NCBI GenBank assembly: GCA_910583765.1
Contig: CAJTYS010000073.1
Location: 1 to 11,862 of the forward strand
Source: an uncultured Eubacteriales bacterium
GTDB taxonomy: Bacteria > Bacillota > Clostridia > Peptostreptococcales > Anaerovoracaceae
DNA length: 11,862 bases
Reading direction: 5' to 3'
The stretch's first letter is position 1, and every line of letters begins with the position of its first letter. The position numbers and the translations under genes are program-made. The notes under the pieces were generated by a model. The model had not been told where the DNA came from. It saw only the letters and a list, made by a program, of their open reading frames with translations, and searched no databases. Positions 1-7,519 of this stretch are shown here, piece after piece.

Positions 1-6
1 AATTGC

Positions 7-83
7 GGTCCGGTAGTTCAGTTGGTTAGAATGCCAGCCTGTCACGCTGGAGGTCGACGGTTCGAGCCCGTTCCGGATCGCCA
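7..83 (+). tRNA. tRNA-Asp (GTC)
   Basis: Full cloverleaf with encoded CCA. The acceptor arms GGTCCGG (7-13) and CCGGATC (73-79) pair with one G-T, followed by discriminator G80. The anticodon stem CCAGC/GCTGG encloses the anticodon GTC at 41-43. The T-arm has GTTCGAGCC. It decodes GAC and GAU. Its promoter is not in the window, so it is probably the last gene of a transcript that starts upstream. A T6A6 run follows at 85-96 without a preceding stem other than the tRNA. Confidence 0.97.
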
Positions 84-100
84 ATTTTTTAAAAAAGTTC

Positions 101-129
101 TTGCAATTGTGTGACTGAATGTGTATAAT
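101..129 (+). promoter_or_regulatory. sigma-A promoter of the His-Gln-Cys tRNA transcript
   Basis: TTGCAA (101-106), a 17-base spacer and a perfect TATAAT (124-129). It lies in the 61-base gap between tRNA-Asp and tRNA-His, and initiation would fall near 136, just before tRNA-His. The bases after the -10 box read AGATACGCGG, a fairly GC-rich discriminator like those of many stable-RNA promoters. Confidence 0.8.
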
Positions 130-144
130 AGATACGCGGCATAT

Positions 145-221
145 GGTGGGTATCGTCAAGTGGTTAAGACAATGGGTTGTGGCTCCATTATGCGTGGGTT
201 CGAATCCCACTATCCACCCCA
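145..221 (+). tRNA. tRNA-His (GTG)
   Basis: Acceptor arms GTGGGTA (146-152) and TATCCAC (211-217) pair. The extra 5' G at 145 faces C218, the G-1:C73 pair that identifies tRNA-His. The anticodon GTG is at 179-181, the T-arm has GTTCGAATCC and CCA (219-221) is encoded. It decodes CAC and CAU. It is first in a three-tRNA transcript. Confidence 0.97.
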
Positions 222-236
222 ATATTATTTTTACGA

Positions 237-311
237 TGGGGTATCGCCAAGCGGTAAGGCAATGGATTCTGATTCCATCATGCGCAGGTTCGAATCCTGC
301 TACCCTAGCCA
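237..311 (+). tRNA. tRNA-Gln (CTG)
   Basis: Acceptor arms TGGGGTA (237-243) and TACCCTA (301-307) pair, discriminator G308, encoded CCA 309-311. The anticodon stem ATGGA/TCCAT encloses the loop TTCTGAT with anticodon CTG at 269-271, which reads CAG. Since CTG cannot read CAA, a TTG isoacceptor must be encoded elsewhere. Confidence 0.95.
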
Positions 312-320
312 ATGATAATT

Positions 321-343
321 GAGCAAAACGTAATGTTTTGCTC
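321..343 (+). other. 9-bp hairpin between tRNA-Gln and tRNA-Cys
   Basis: GAGCAAAAC (321-329) and GTTTTGCTC (335-343) pair perfectly around the loop GTAAT. No T-tract follows, so it is not a normal intrinsic terminator. It sits in the 40-base spacer between two co-transcribed tRNAs and could be an RNase processing site or a partial attenuator. Function is inferred only from position. Confidence 0.6.
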
Positions 344-351
344 ACCCCTAT

Positions 352-425
<74 letters not shown>

Positions 426-426
<1 letters not shown>

Positions 427-459
427 AAAAACCTCAAACTAAGCGTTTGAGGTTTTTTT
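426..459. terminator. bidirectional terminator (tRNA cluster / flavoprotein operon)
   Basis: Stem CCTCAAAC (432-439), loop TAAGC, GTTTGAGG (445-452), followed by seven T on the plus strand (453-459) and preceded by six A (426-431), which become a T-run on the minus strand. It can end the tRNA transcript from the left and the flavoprotein transcript from the right. Confidence 0.88.
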
Positions 460-532
460 ATGTAGCAAAAGCGCCTCTATTTCATCCCTAAGGCGGGATC
501 CTGATCTCATACGACCGGATCCTCTTACCTTC

Positions 533-2032
533 TCACTCTTTCATGGGCCCAAACCTTCCTGCCACCTCTTCTGCTGTTTTGATCCCATCCACTGCGGCTG
601 ACATGATCCCACCTGCGTATCCCGCGCCTTCTCCAGCCGGATAGATGCCCTGAATATTGGCCTCCATGTGTGATCCCCGCAAGATGCGCACTGGCGAAGA
701 ACTGCGGCTCTCCACGCCGATCAAAAGCGCCTCCGGGTCATCGAACCCCTTTAGCTTTTTTCCAAGAACCGGCATGGCTTCTTTTATGGCTTCCACTGCG
801 AACAAGGGCAGAGAACCCGCTACTGGATCTTCTGGAGCTCCGAATCCTTTTAGCCGCACCTGAGGCGGGTTTCCCTTTTCAAAAGCCAGCCGTTCATACT
901 GCTCCTGAAACGCGACTCCTGCCAGCATGTCCTCTGACGGGAAATCGGAAACCCTGACATCCACCAAAAGACCGCTGTTAGCGAACTTCCCATCTCTCTG
1001 ACTGTAACTCATGCCATTGGTCACGGTCATCCCCTGCTGTGAAGCCGCCATGATCACCTGGCCTCCCGGACACATGCAAAACGTATAAACGCCCCTGCCG
1101 TTTTTGCAGTGATAATTCAGCTTGTAATCCGCTGGCCCTAAAACCTGCGCCAAGGCCGGATCCCCATACTGCGCCTGATCAATCCATTCCTGAGGATGCT
1201 GAATCCGCACGCCAATGGAAAAAGGCTTCGGCTCCATGACCAGTCCTCTGCCCTGCAGCATGCGAAGGGTGTCCCTGGAACTATGTCCCAAGGCAAGGAT
1301 CAAATTTTCCGTCTTAATCCGCTCTTCTCCATTCACCTCTATGCCTGTCAATCTGCCCTCTTCCATGGACAAATCCGTCATTTTGCTGGAAAACCGGATC
1401 TCGCCGCCCTTTTCTCTGATCTGCTCTCGAAGATTCACCACGATCCGGCGCAGCACGTCCGTGCCAATATGCGGTTTTTGCTTGTAAAGAATCCGCGAAT
1501 CCGCGCCTGCGGCCACAAAGGTTTCCAGGACTTTAAAAATCCGCGGATCCTTGATGCCAGTGGTCAGCTTCCCATCAGAAAAGGTCCCCGCGCCGCCCTC
1601 TCCAAACTGGACGTTAGACTCCTCGTCCAACGGGCCGCCCTTCCAAAACCGCTCCACGTCCAGCACCCGCTCCTCCATGGCTTTTCCCCGCTCCACCACC
1701 AGAGGCCGGTATCCCATTTCCGCCAAAATCAAAGCAGCAAACATGCCGCAGGGACCAAAGCCCGCGATCACCGGCCTGTGGGCCAAACCTGCGCTTCCTG
1801 ACTCTGGATACCGGTAATTCAAATCAGGCGCCTTGTCCAGTTTCAATTTTTTATCACAGGAAAAATCCACTGTGTATACCAGACGAATATCCGCTTTGTC
1901 TCTGGCGTCAATGGATTCCCGCCGTATGACCCAATCCTTTACTTTTGCCCCTGTCTTTTTTCTGATTTTCCCAGGGATGGCCCCTTTGTCCTCTCCTGGC
2001 TTTAATTTGATCTGATGAATTCTATAATGCAC
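533..2032 (-). CDS. FAD-dependent oxidoreductase, COG2509 type
   Basis: Predicted soluble flavoprotein of the uncharacterised FAD-dependent dehydrogenase family (COG2509); substrate unknown. I start it at GTG 2032 (499 aa), where the product begins VHYRIHQIKL, matching the usual 'RI.QIKL' opening of the family. This start overlaps the upstream stop by 11 bases. An in-frame ATG at 2113 would add 27 mostly basic residues encoded inside the upstream gene and is less likely. The N-terminal region (1-80) is the small domain typical of the family. The dinucleotide-binding motif GFGPCG is at residues 91-96, ending in VVERG. The family stretch NVQFGEGGAGTFSDGKL is near 140-156. The C-terminal FAD region contains GVESRSSSPVRILRG and IYPAGEGAGYAGGI. 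It is the second gene of a two-flavoprotein operon, an arrangement I know from other Clostridia. Confidence 0.9.
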   Translation of the reverse strand: MHYRIHQIKLKPGEDKGAIPGKIRKKTGAKVKDWVIRRESIDARDKADIRLVYTVDFSCDKKLKLDKAPDLNYRYPESGSAGLAHRPVIAGFGPCGMFAALILAEMGYRPLVVERGKAMEERVLDVERFWKGGPLDEESNVQFGEGGAGTFSDGKLTTGIKDPRIFKVLETFVAAGADSRILYKQKPHIGTDVLRRIVVNLREQIREKGGEIRFSSKMTDLSMEEGRLTGIEVNGEERIKTENLILALGHSSRDTLRMLQGRGLVMEPKPFSIGVRIQHPQEWIDQAQYGDPALAQVLGPADYKLNYHCKNGRGVYTFCMCPGGQVIMAASQQGMTVTNGMSYSQRDGKFANSGLLVDVRVSDFPSEDMLAGVAFQEQYERLAFEKGNPPQVRLKGFGAPEDPVAGSLPLFAVEAIKEAMPVLGKKLKGFDDPEALLIGVESRSSSPVRILRGSHMEANIQGIYPAGEGAGYAGGIMSAAVDGIKTAEEVAGRFGPMKE

Positions 2033-3206
2033 GCGCCGCCGCCTTTCCCGCCTTAATGCCTGTTTCCCATGCGTTCTGTAAATTGAACCCCCCGCAGGGG
2101 CCGTCATAATCAATGATTTCTCCGGAAAAATAGAGGCCCTGCACTAATTTCGATTCCATGGTCTCCATATGGATCTCCTCCAGCGCCACGCCGCCTGCCG
2201 TGCATTGGGCCTTTTTCCAGCCGCCAGTGCCTTTCAGGGGCAATTCCCAGGATTTCAGTAAATGCGCGAGTGTCTCACATTGTGATGAAGAAAGCTCTTT
2301 TGCTGTCTGCTGCAAAGGGATCGCTGCCAAGGAAACCAATTCCTGCCGCAATTTGTCCGGCACCACGGATAAGAGCAGGTCTTCTCCCTTTAACCCTGAT
2401 ATGTCACTGCGCTCCATCAATAATTTTTTTGTCTGGAACAAATCCAGTTCTGGCAGAAAATCCACGCAAACCCTGTACCTTGCCATGCCTTGAGCAAAGG
2501 ATTCTCCTGGCTTCAGCTTCACGGACCGGCTCAAATCCATGACACAGATGCCAGAAAGCCCATCCTGATTGAACTGGACCTCCCCCTGCTCCTGCGCGAT
2601 CTGTCTGCCGTCCTTTTTCAGAAACACTCTGGCCTTGACCCTGATCCCCTTCAAGGCACTGATATCCACTGCTGTTTCCAAGCCCGTGAGCACTGGAGCC
2701 AGCCTGGTCACAGAATGCCCCAAAGCTTTTGCCATGGCATAGCCGTCTCCCGCGGAGCCAAACTGCGGCCCCGCCTTTCCACCTGCCGCAATGAGAACGC
2801 TATAGGCCTTCAGGCTTCCGCCTTCATAGTCCACGCAAAAACCTTGTTCCAACGGTCGTATCTGCTGCGCGGAACAGTCTGTCCTGATTTCCACGCCCAG
2901 GTCTTTGGCCCGCTCCACCAGCGCCCGCACCACATCCTTGGCCTGCATGGCATAGGGATAGACCCTTCCCTGCTCTTCTGTCCGAGTAAAGATTCCTATG
3001 GATGCGAAAAAAGCTAATGTCTCCGCTGCTCCCACACAGGCTCTGTTTGTCAGATTGCACTTTCCGTTTCCCGTGGCTGCCAGCTTTTTCCCTGGCAATG
3101 GTTTCTTTTCCAAAACACAGATGCGCCTGCCGCTGCCTTCCTTTGCCGCTGCCACGGCTGCCGCGAGACCAGAAGCGCCTCCTCCGATGATACAAATATC
3201 CAGCAC
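2022..3206 (-). CDS. NAD(P)/FAD-dependent oxidoreductase, HI0933/BaiN family
   Basis: Flavoprotein of the HI0933 family (394 aa, close to the usual size of about 400). The N-terminal FAD-binding motif is GGGASG at 8-13. The family signature KLAATGNGKCNLTN is at 41-54, TAGGVALEEI at 336-345, and the C-terminal FAD motif runs from GLYFSGEIIDYDGP into CGGFNLQNAW at about 357-380. The start is GTG 3206, with GAGGTG ending about seven bases upstream. One member, BaiN, was proposed to reduce bile-acid intermediates, but most members have no known substrate, so no specific reaction is assigned. First gene of the operon behind the 3262-3289 promoter; its last codons overlap the start of the COG2509 gene, suggesting translational coupling. 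Confidence 0.92.
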   Translation of the reverse strand: MLDICIIGGGASGLAAAVAAAKEGSGRRICVLEKKPLPGKKLAATGNGKCNLTNRACVGAAETLAFFASIGIFTRTEEQGRVYPYAMQAKDVVRALVERAKDLGVEIRTDCSAQQIRPLEQGFCVDYEGGSLKAYSVLIAAGGKAGPQFGSAGDGYAMAKALGHSVTRLAPVLTGLETAVDISALKGIRVKARVFLKKDGRQIAQEQGEVQFNQDGLSGICVMDLSRSVKLKPGESFAQGMARYRVCVDFLPELDLFQTKKLLMERSDISGLKGEDLLLSVVPDKLRQELVSLAAIPLQQTAKELSSSQCETLAHLLKSWELPLKGTGGWKKAQCTAGGVALEEIHMETMESKLVQGLYFSGEIIDYDGPCGGFNLQNAWETGIKAGKAAARAL

Positions 3207-3261
3207 AGCTTCACCTCAATGATTTCCTATATGAATGTAAACACGACTGATTCCTTGTTCT

Positions 3262-3289
3262 ATTATAAAGTAGCTGGGACGCTTGTCAA
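3262..3289 (-). promoter_or_regulatory. promoter of the two-flavoprotein operon
   Basis: Read on the minus strand: TTGACA (3289-3284), a 16-base spacer and TATAAT (3267-3262). Both hexamers are perfect consensus. Initiation near 3255 gives a leader of about 50 bases before GTG 3206. The only deviation from ideal is the 16-base spacer. It lies immediately after the terminator of the preceding minus-strand operon. Confidence 0.85.
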
Positions 3290-3295
3290 GCAGGC

Positions 3296-3347
3296 AAACA
3301 AAATAGGCCGCCGCATGAATGAGATTAGATACGCTCCTGCGGCAGCC
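3296..3347 (-). terminator. probable terminator of the transporter-dehydrogenase operon
   Basis: On the minus strand GGCTGCCGCA (3347-3338) pairs with TGCGGCGGCC (3315-3306) over 10 bp with one T-G, closing a 22-base loop, followed by the T-rich tail TATTTTGTTT. The loop is long and the tail interrupted, so this is weaker than the other terminators here. Its place, just after the dehydrogenase and just before the next promoter, supports the call. Confidence 0.5.
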
Positions 3348-3380
3348 GATATTTTGGCTAATGTTATGATGTTTTATGAC

Positions 3381-4505
3381 TCAATAAACCTGCCGGTAAA
3401 TGTCTTCTACCATCTCTTCTGTCAATGGCACATAGGAATTGTCCACCAGCCGTTTTTGATTGGCAAACACAGATTTTGTGAAAACCGGCAGATCCCCTTC
3501 TTGGACTCCGTATTCCCGCAGCCTTTTCACTGGGATCAAATTGGCCTCGGCCCGCGCCAGGACTTTCAGAGCCTGACTGTCTTCACATCCAAAGGCCTGG
3601 CAGATCATACTCCGCAATTCTCGAAGCTTGCCATCAGGCCTGTGCTTTTCATAAGTTTCCAGCACTTTCTCAAAGAACGCGTAGTTGGATGCTCCATGGG
3701 TTACGAAATAAGCGCCGCTCAATGGATAGGACAATCCGTGGACCGTCCCGCAGCCTGCCTGCAAAAATGCGATTCCCGCATAGCAAGACGCTGTCAGCAA
3801 TTCCTCGCCATACTCCTTTTGCAGATCATGACCTTCCTGCGCCATGCGAAACCCCTTTAAGATCAACTCAATCGCGCCTTTGGCAAAGAGATCCGTGGTC
3901 ATAGTCGCCCTATTTGGCGACAGAAACGCTTCCACCGCATGGATCAATGCGTCGATCAATGCTTCTGAGAATGCCTGATGAGGCAGACTGGTGAGAAACT
4001 CTGGTATGAGACATGCCGCGTCCGCGATCAAGTTTTCTGACAGCAGCCCCAGCTTTGTGGTCGCCCCGCTCTCGTCCTTTACAATGGCAACAGAAGTGCT
4101 GGTGACTTCCGAGCCAGTCCCGCTGGTGGTAGGAATCGCAATCAGCTTTTTTTCCCTGATCAGTTCCGCGCGTTTAAAAAACAGATCATTGACTGTCCCC
4201 GTCCGTCTGACGGTCAGCATCTTTCCAATATCCATGACCGTCCCGCCGCCAATGGCGATCACTCTGTCATAGGAATCATAGTCCAGGCTGGAAAAGATGC
4301 CTTCCAGCATTTCTTCCGTAGGTTCCCCATCTCCAAAGTCATCCTGCCGCAGAACGGGGATTCCCTTTCCATAAGGCTTTACAAAGGTGTCATACAAATA
4401 GCTGGTGGTCAAAAGCAGATCTCGTTCACACAAGGGGAACGTCTCTGTGAATTCACGAAAGGTATGAAATTTATACAGCTCTGGCTTTAATAGGATTTCC
4501 CTCAT
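3381..4505 (-). CDS. iron-containing alcohol dehydrogenase (4-hydroxybutyrate dehydrogenase-like)
   Basis: Group III (iron-type) NAD(P)-dependent alcohol dehydrogenase, 374 aa, full length for the family and colinear, as far as I recall that sequence, with Clostridium kluyveri 4-hydroxybutyrate dehydrogenase (opening KPELYKFHT; closing REYG, then EPF-like YVPLTEEMVEDIY). Nucleotide site GGGTVMD at 86-92 and PTTSGTGSEVT at 125-135. The expected metal ligands are all present: Asp185 and His189 (IDALIH), His256 (GTVHGLSYP) and His270 (VTHGASN). It would interconvert a small aldehyde and its alcohol in the cytoplasm. The start ATG shares ATGA with the stop of the ABC ATPase, so it is part of the transporter operon. 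In that setting the aldehyde may be sulfoacetaldehyde or a similar acidic aldehyde, since iron-type enzymes act as sulfoacetaldehyde reductases in anaerobic taurine pathways. This substrate is inferred; succinic semialdehyde is the alternative. Confidence 0.9.
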   Translation of the reverse strand: MREILLKPELYKFHTFREFTETFPLCERDLLLTTSYLYDTFVKPYGKGIPVLRQDDFGDGEPTEEMLEGIFSSLDYDSYDRVIAIGGGTVMDIGKMLTVRRTGTVNDLFFKRAELIREKKLIAIPTTSGTGSEVTSTSVAIVKDESGATTKLGLLSENLIADAACLIPEFLTSLPHQAFSEALIDALIHAVEAFLSPNRATMTTDLFAKGAIELILKGFRMAQEGHDLQKEYGEELLTASCYAGIAFLQAGCGTVHGLSYPLSGAYFVTHGASNYAFFEKVLETYEKHRPDGKLRELRSMICQAFGCEDSQALKVLARAEANLIPVKRLREYGVQEGDLPVFTKSVFANQKRLVDNSYVPLTEEMVEDIYRQVY

Positions 4506-5299
4506 TTTGCGCCTCCCCTGCCTTCCCCCATGAGCTGGAGGATCTCTTTTCTCAAACTGATATATTCTGGCGTATAACGCGCATCTTCCTGACTATCCTC
4601 CATCTGCAGGGTGAAATCAATCTCCACTTCTCTGACAATGCGTCCTGGGCGAGGAGACATGGCGATGACCCTGGTGCCTAAGGTGAGAGCCTCATCCACA
4701 TCATGGGTGATGAGGAACACAGTCTTCTTTGTTTCCTTCCAAATTTTTCGGATCAAATCCTGCATGGTGTTTCTGGTAAAAGCGTCTAACGCGCCAAAGG
4801 GTTCGTCCATGAGCATCATCTTCGGATCATTGACCAAGGCTCTTGCCAGAGCCACTCTCTGCCGCATGCCGCCTGAAAGTTCGTAAGGCTTGGCGTGGGC
4901 GAATTCCTGGAGGCCTACTAGTTCCAAATAATCCTTTGCCCGCTGTTCCGCCTCTTTTGGGTCCACGCCCCTGACGTTTGGGCCAAAGGCAATGTTTTTG
5001 TAAACATCCAGCCATGGATACAAGGTCGGTGTCTGAAACACTACGGCCCGCTTCCAATCTACGCCTGTCACAGGTTCTCCCAGCATTTTCACCGTGCCTT
5101 CCGTGGAGCTCAAAAGTCCAGCCATAATGTTCAGAAGCGTGCTTTTTCCGCAGCCTGAAGGTCCAAGCACACAGATAAAATCCCCTTCATATACCGTAAG
5201 ATCCACATGGCTTAGGGCCAGAGTGTCCATGGAACTGTCCGCTCCTTCATATTGGAGCGACAGATCTTCGATTGTCATCAAAACTTTCTTGTCTTTCAC
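4502..5299 (-). CDS. tauB: taurine/sulfonate-type ABC transporter ATPase
   Basis: ATP-hydrolysing subunit of a NitT/TauT importer, 265 aa. Walker A GPSGCGKST at 46-54, Q-loop Gln89 in VVFQTPTLYPWL, signature LSGGMRQR at 141-148, Walker B MLMDEP at 162-167, D-loop in GALDAFTR, switch His199 in ITHD. The stretch DEPFGALDAFTRNTMQ closely matches TauB. The start is GTG 5299, with GAGGA about seven bases upstream and 13 bases after the binding-protein stop. Its stop overlaps the dehydrogenase start by 4 bases. The NitT/TauT assignment is secure; taurine specificity rests on the partners. Confidence 0.93.
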   Translation of the reverse strand: MKDKKVLMTIEDLSLQYEGADSSMDTLALSHVDLTVYEGDFICVLGPSGCGKSTLLNIMAGLLSSTEGTVKMLGEPVTGVDWKRAVVFQTPTLYPWLDVYKNIAFGPNVRGVDPKEAEQRAKDYLELVGLQEFAHAKPYELSGGMRQRVALARALVNDPKMMLMDEPFGALDAFTRNTMQDLIRKIWKETKKTVFLITHDVDEALTLGTRVIAMSPRPGRIVREVEIDFTLQMEDSQEDARYTPEYISLRKEILQLMGEGRGGAK

Positions 5300-5312
5300 T
5301 GCGAAATCCTCG

Positions 5313-6350
5313 TTATTTCTGCTCTGCCTGCAGCGCTTCGATATAACTGGTGTCGATCAAAGATTTGTAATAATCCAGGTCCCTCGCGTCTTCAATCTGC
5401 CCTTCCTTTTCCAGGAACTTGGCTACTTCATAAATGGATTTGGCAGCGTTGTCAGCTCCCAGGGCATTGTCATCCAACTGGTTTTCCAGCTTGATATACT
5501 CATCGGACATTTGCTCTTTCGCGTTTTCCACGGTCATTTCCAGATACTTGCTCACAATGTCATAAGCCGCGTCTTTATCATCGTAATAAAGTTTCACGCC
5601 TTTTGCCAACGCAGCGCAATACTGCTTCACCATTTCCGGGTTTTCTTCCGCGAAATCTGTGCGGACCACATGGAAATTGATAGTCTGATGGCCCTTCTTG
5701 GCCAGGTCAGCACCTGTGAGCAGTACTTTCCCGCCGCTGTTTTTCAAATTGATCAATGTTGGGTTCCAGGTGTAAGCCACATCAATGTCGCCTCTTGCCC
5801 AAGCGGAATTAATGGCGTCTGGCGCCAGATCCACCATTTCAATGTCTTCACTGGTCATGCCTTCATCCTGCAGAGCGCACAGCAGTCCATAGTGGCCGCT
5901 GGAAGCAAGAGTGACGCCGACTTTCTTTCCTTTCATGTCTTTTACGCTGTTGATGCCGCTGTCAGTCTTTGCCACCAGGCCTTCTGTCCCCCGAATCAAA
6001 TCTTCAATCCAGATCACTTTATAACCAGCTTCAGAGGACAGTCCGACAGTCGTAGGGCAGATCCCCATCATCCCAAATTCCACGCTGTCTGACATAAGCG
6101 CGTTGTTGATGTCCCTTCCCGCGCTCAATCTCTCGATTTCCACATTATCTCCCATGGTTTCCTGGAAATAACCTTCACTCTTGGCGATCACAGAGGTGTC
6201 CAGCAAATCCTGAGTGCCGATGACCACTTTATCTCCGCCTTTTTCTCCACTGGATGCCGCCTCATCAGAACCAGAGCCGCCGCATCCCGCTCCTACCAAG
6301 GCCACGACTGTCAGCATGGCTAATGTTGCCGCGATTTTCTTTAATTTCAT
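5313..6350 (-). CDS. tauA: taurine-type ABC transporter substrate-binding lipoprotein
   Basis: Extracellular binding protein of the importer, 345 aa. It has a basic N-terminus, a hydrophobic signal segment (6-22) and a lipobox-like VGAGC with Cys23 as the probable lipidation site, then a Gly/Ser/acidic linker to about residue 40. The fold follows TauA (COG4521) along its length: SAGRDINNAL (76-85), SSGHYGLLCAL (150-160), AWARGDIDVAYTWNP (183-197), VVRTDFAEENPEMVK (228-242), and a C-terminal KFLEKEGQIEDARDLDYY resembling the end of TauA. The start ATG 6350 has GGAGG seven bases upstream. It is preceded by a 63-base gap after the permease gene. Ligand is taurine or a related small sulfonate by family; the pocket cannot be verified by eye. 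Confidence 0.92.
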   Translation of the reverse strand: MKLKKIAATLAMLTVVALVGAGCGGSGSDEAASSGEKGGDKVVIGTQDLLDTSVIAKSEGYFQETMGDNVEIERLSAGRDINNALMSDSVEFGMMGICPTTVGLSSEAGYKVIWIEDLIRGTEGLVAKTDSGINSVKDMKGKKVGVTLASSGHYGLLCALQDEGMTSEDIEMVDLAPDAINSAWARGDIDVAYTWNPTLINLKNSGGKVLLTGADLAKKGHQTINFHVVRTDFAEENPEMVKQYCAALAKGVKLYYDDKDAAYDIVSKYLEMTVENAKEQMSDEYIKLENQLDDNALGADNAAKSIYEVAKFLEKEGQIEDARDLDYYKSLIDTSYIEALQAEQK

Positions 6351-6413
6351 GTTTTTACCTCCATATCTGTCTATTATGATCGATTTGTAAATGATGATTA
6401 ACGAAATTGTGCG

Positions 6414-7262
6414 TTATAGTTTGCCTTTCCAAGGTACCAGCTTTTTCTCGGCAAAACGCAGGATCTTGTCGATCAAAATGCCAGTGACTCCCATGACGAT
6501 GATACCCGCGAAAATCACATCGCTCCGCAGCCAGTTACTGGCGTCCAGCACCATCCAGCCGATCCCAGAAGCCGCGGCTACCATTTCCGCTGCCACTAAA
6601 GTGCTGTATCCATGTCCCATGGCAGTACGAATCCCAGTAAAAATGTCCGGTGCCGTATAAGGGAGTATGACTCTCCAGAACACTTGCCTGTCGCTGGCGC
6701 CTAAGGTAGTGGCCGCGTTCACATAGGCTGCCGGAATCTTCTTTACAGCAGCTACGCAGGCAACATAGATAGGCGCGAAACATGCCAGGAACAGAAGGGC
6801 AATCTTTGATTCATTTTCGATCCCCATCCAAAGGACCAGCAGCGTGTAATAAGCAAGGGGCGGCAGAGGCCGGATGAACTCTACGATGGGTTCTAACGCT
6901 GCCCGTATCTTTTCGCTCTGACCGCTGGCAAGGCCCAGAGGCACTGCCGCGAGAATGGCCAGCCCAAATGCCACAAAGAGACGGAAGAAACTAGCGCCCA
7001 AATGCTGGAGCAGCGTGCTTCCTTTATAGCCTTCGATGCTGATGTTCACAAGCGCGTCCCAAACAGATTGAATGGTGGGAATGAATTTGGGATCCACCGC
7101 GCCAGTGACAGAAATGTAAATCCAAACCGCAAAGATCAGGAGCCCCACTCCAATGGAAATCATCCTTGGCGTGCCCATCCCTATTTTTTTTGCTTGGGTT
7201 CGTTTTTCTGATCTGCCCATTCCGCTAAAAGATAATGTGTTGCTTATCAATTTTCCTTGCAT
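6414..7262 (-). CDS. tauC: taurine-type ABC transporter permease
   Basis: Membrane subunit of the NitT/TauT importer, 282 aa, about six membrane segments starting near residue 35. It closely follows TauC: LLQHLGASFFRL (84-95), EPIVEFIRPLPPLAYY (124-139), the coupling-helix motif AATTLGASDRQVFWRVILP (183-201), then STLVAAEMVAA (220-230) and a final LVPWKGKL. The start ATG 7262 has AAGGAG nine bases upstream; later in-frame ATGs (residues 15 and 29) lack a better ribosome site. First gene of the four-gene operon read from the 7317-7345 promoter. Confidence 0.93.
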   Translation of the reverse strand: MQGKLISNTLSFSGMGRSEKRTQAKKIGMGTPRMISIGVGLLIFAVWIYISVTGAVDPKFIPTIQSVWDALVNISIEGYKGSTLLQHLGASFFRLFVAFGLAILAAVPLGLASGQSEKIRAALEPIVEFIRPLPPLAYYTLLVLWMGIENESKIALLFLACFAPIYVACVAAVKKIPAAYVNAATTLGASDRQVFWRVILPYTAPDIFTGIRTAMGHGYSTLVAAEMVAAASGIGWMVLDASNWLRSDVIFAGIIVMGVTGILIDKILRFAEKKLVPWKGKL

Positions 7263-7316
7263 TATAACCGTCTCCTTATGTATGCATAATTTTTTACTAA
7301 TGTTCTATGGTTTAGT

Positions 7317-7345
7317 ATGATACACGAACTGCCCCGCATTGTCAA
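7317..7345 (-). promoter_or_regulatory. promoter of the tauC-tauA-tauB-dehydrogenase operon
   Basis: On the minus strand TTGACA (7345-7340), 17-base spacer, TATCAT (7322-7317). Initiation near 7310 gives a leader of roughly 48 bases before ATG 7262. The -35 box directly abuts the palindrome at 7346-7361. Confidence 0.82.
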
Positions 7346-7361
7346 GTGAAAAAAATTTCAC
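7346..7361. promoter_or_regulatory. candidate operator palindrome
   Basis: GTGAAA-N4-TTTCAC, a perfect 6+4+6 inverted repeat touching the -35 box of the minus-strand operon and about 24 bases upstream of the -35 box of the divergent aldehyde dehydrogenase. The position suits a regulator that acts on both promoters. No regulator gene is in the window, so the protein is unknown. The A-rich centre makes chance possible. Confidence 0.45.
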
Positions 7362-7384
7362 AATTTACCAGGGAGAAAAATCAA

Positions 7385-7413
7385 TTGACAATTTCTTTTT
7401 CTGCCGTTAGACT
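7385..7413 (+). promoter_or_regulatory. promoter of the aldehyde dehydrogenase gene
   Basis: TTGACA (7385-7390), 17-base spacer, TAGACT (7408-7413). Perfect -35; the -10 keeps the TAnnnT core. Initiation near 7420 gives a leader of about 100 bases that begins inside the hairpin at 7417-7456. The two divergent -35 boxes are about 40 bases apart. Confidence 0.68.
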
Positions 7414-7416
7414 AAG

Positions 7417-7456
7417 GCATATCTGGACATTTGACACCAAACAGGTCCAGATGTGC
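7417..7456 (+). promoter_or_regulatory. 12-bp hairpin at the transcription start of the aldehyde dehydrogenase
   Basis: GCATATCTGGAC (7417-7428) pairs with GTCCAGATGTGC (7445-7456) over 12 bp with one T-G, around a 16-base loop. The predicted start site falls in the left arm. It is either an operator for a dimeric regulator placed just downstream of the -10 box, or a structure at the 5' end of the mRNA. No T-tract follows, so it is not a terminator. Confidence 0.6.
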
Positions 7457-7519
7457 TCGATATGAAGTTTTCAATAACGCTTAAAAAATTTCCGAACCAT
7501 AGACAGGAGGCAGTCATTT

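Noticed and set aside
119..322. Two overlapping open frames of 64-67 aa
   Set aside because: They translate tRNA-His and tRNA-Gln; the cloverleaves explain the sequence.
496..522. Two GGATCC copies 21 bases apart
   Set aside because: Six-base palindromes with no further symmetry; likely chance.
1196..1801. 201-aa plus-strand open frame
   Set aside because: Antisense to the COG2509 flavoprotein, with low-complexity composition typical of a shadow frame.
2033..2113. N-terminal extension of the COG2509 gene to ATG 2113
   Set aside because: The added residues lie inside the upstream gene, are not family-like, and GTG 2032 gives the normal N-terminus.
3219..3860. 213-aa plus-strand open frame
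   Set aside because: Runs through the promoter/terminator gap and antisense to the iron-type dehydrogenase, with no ribosome site or family.
5094..6092. 332-aa plus-strand open frame
   Set aside because: Antisense to the ATPase and binding-protein genes, which have clear motifs. It spans the junction of two real genes and has no recognisable domain.
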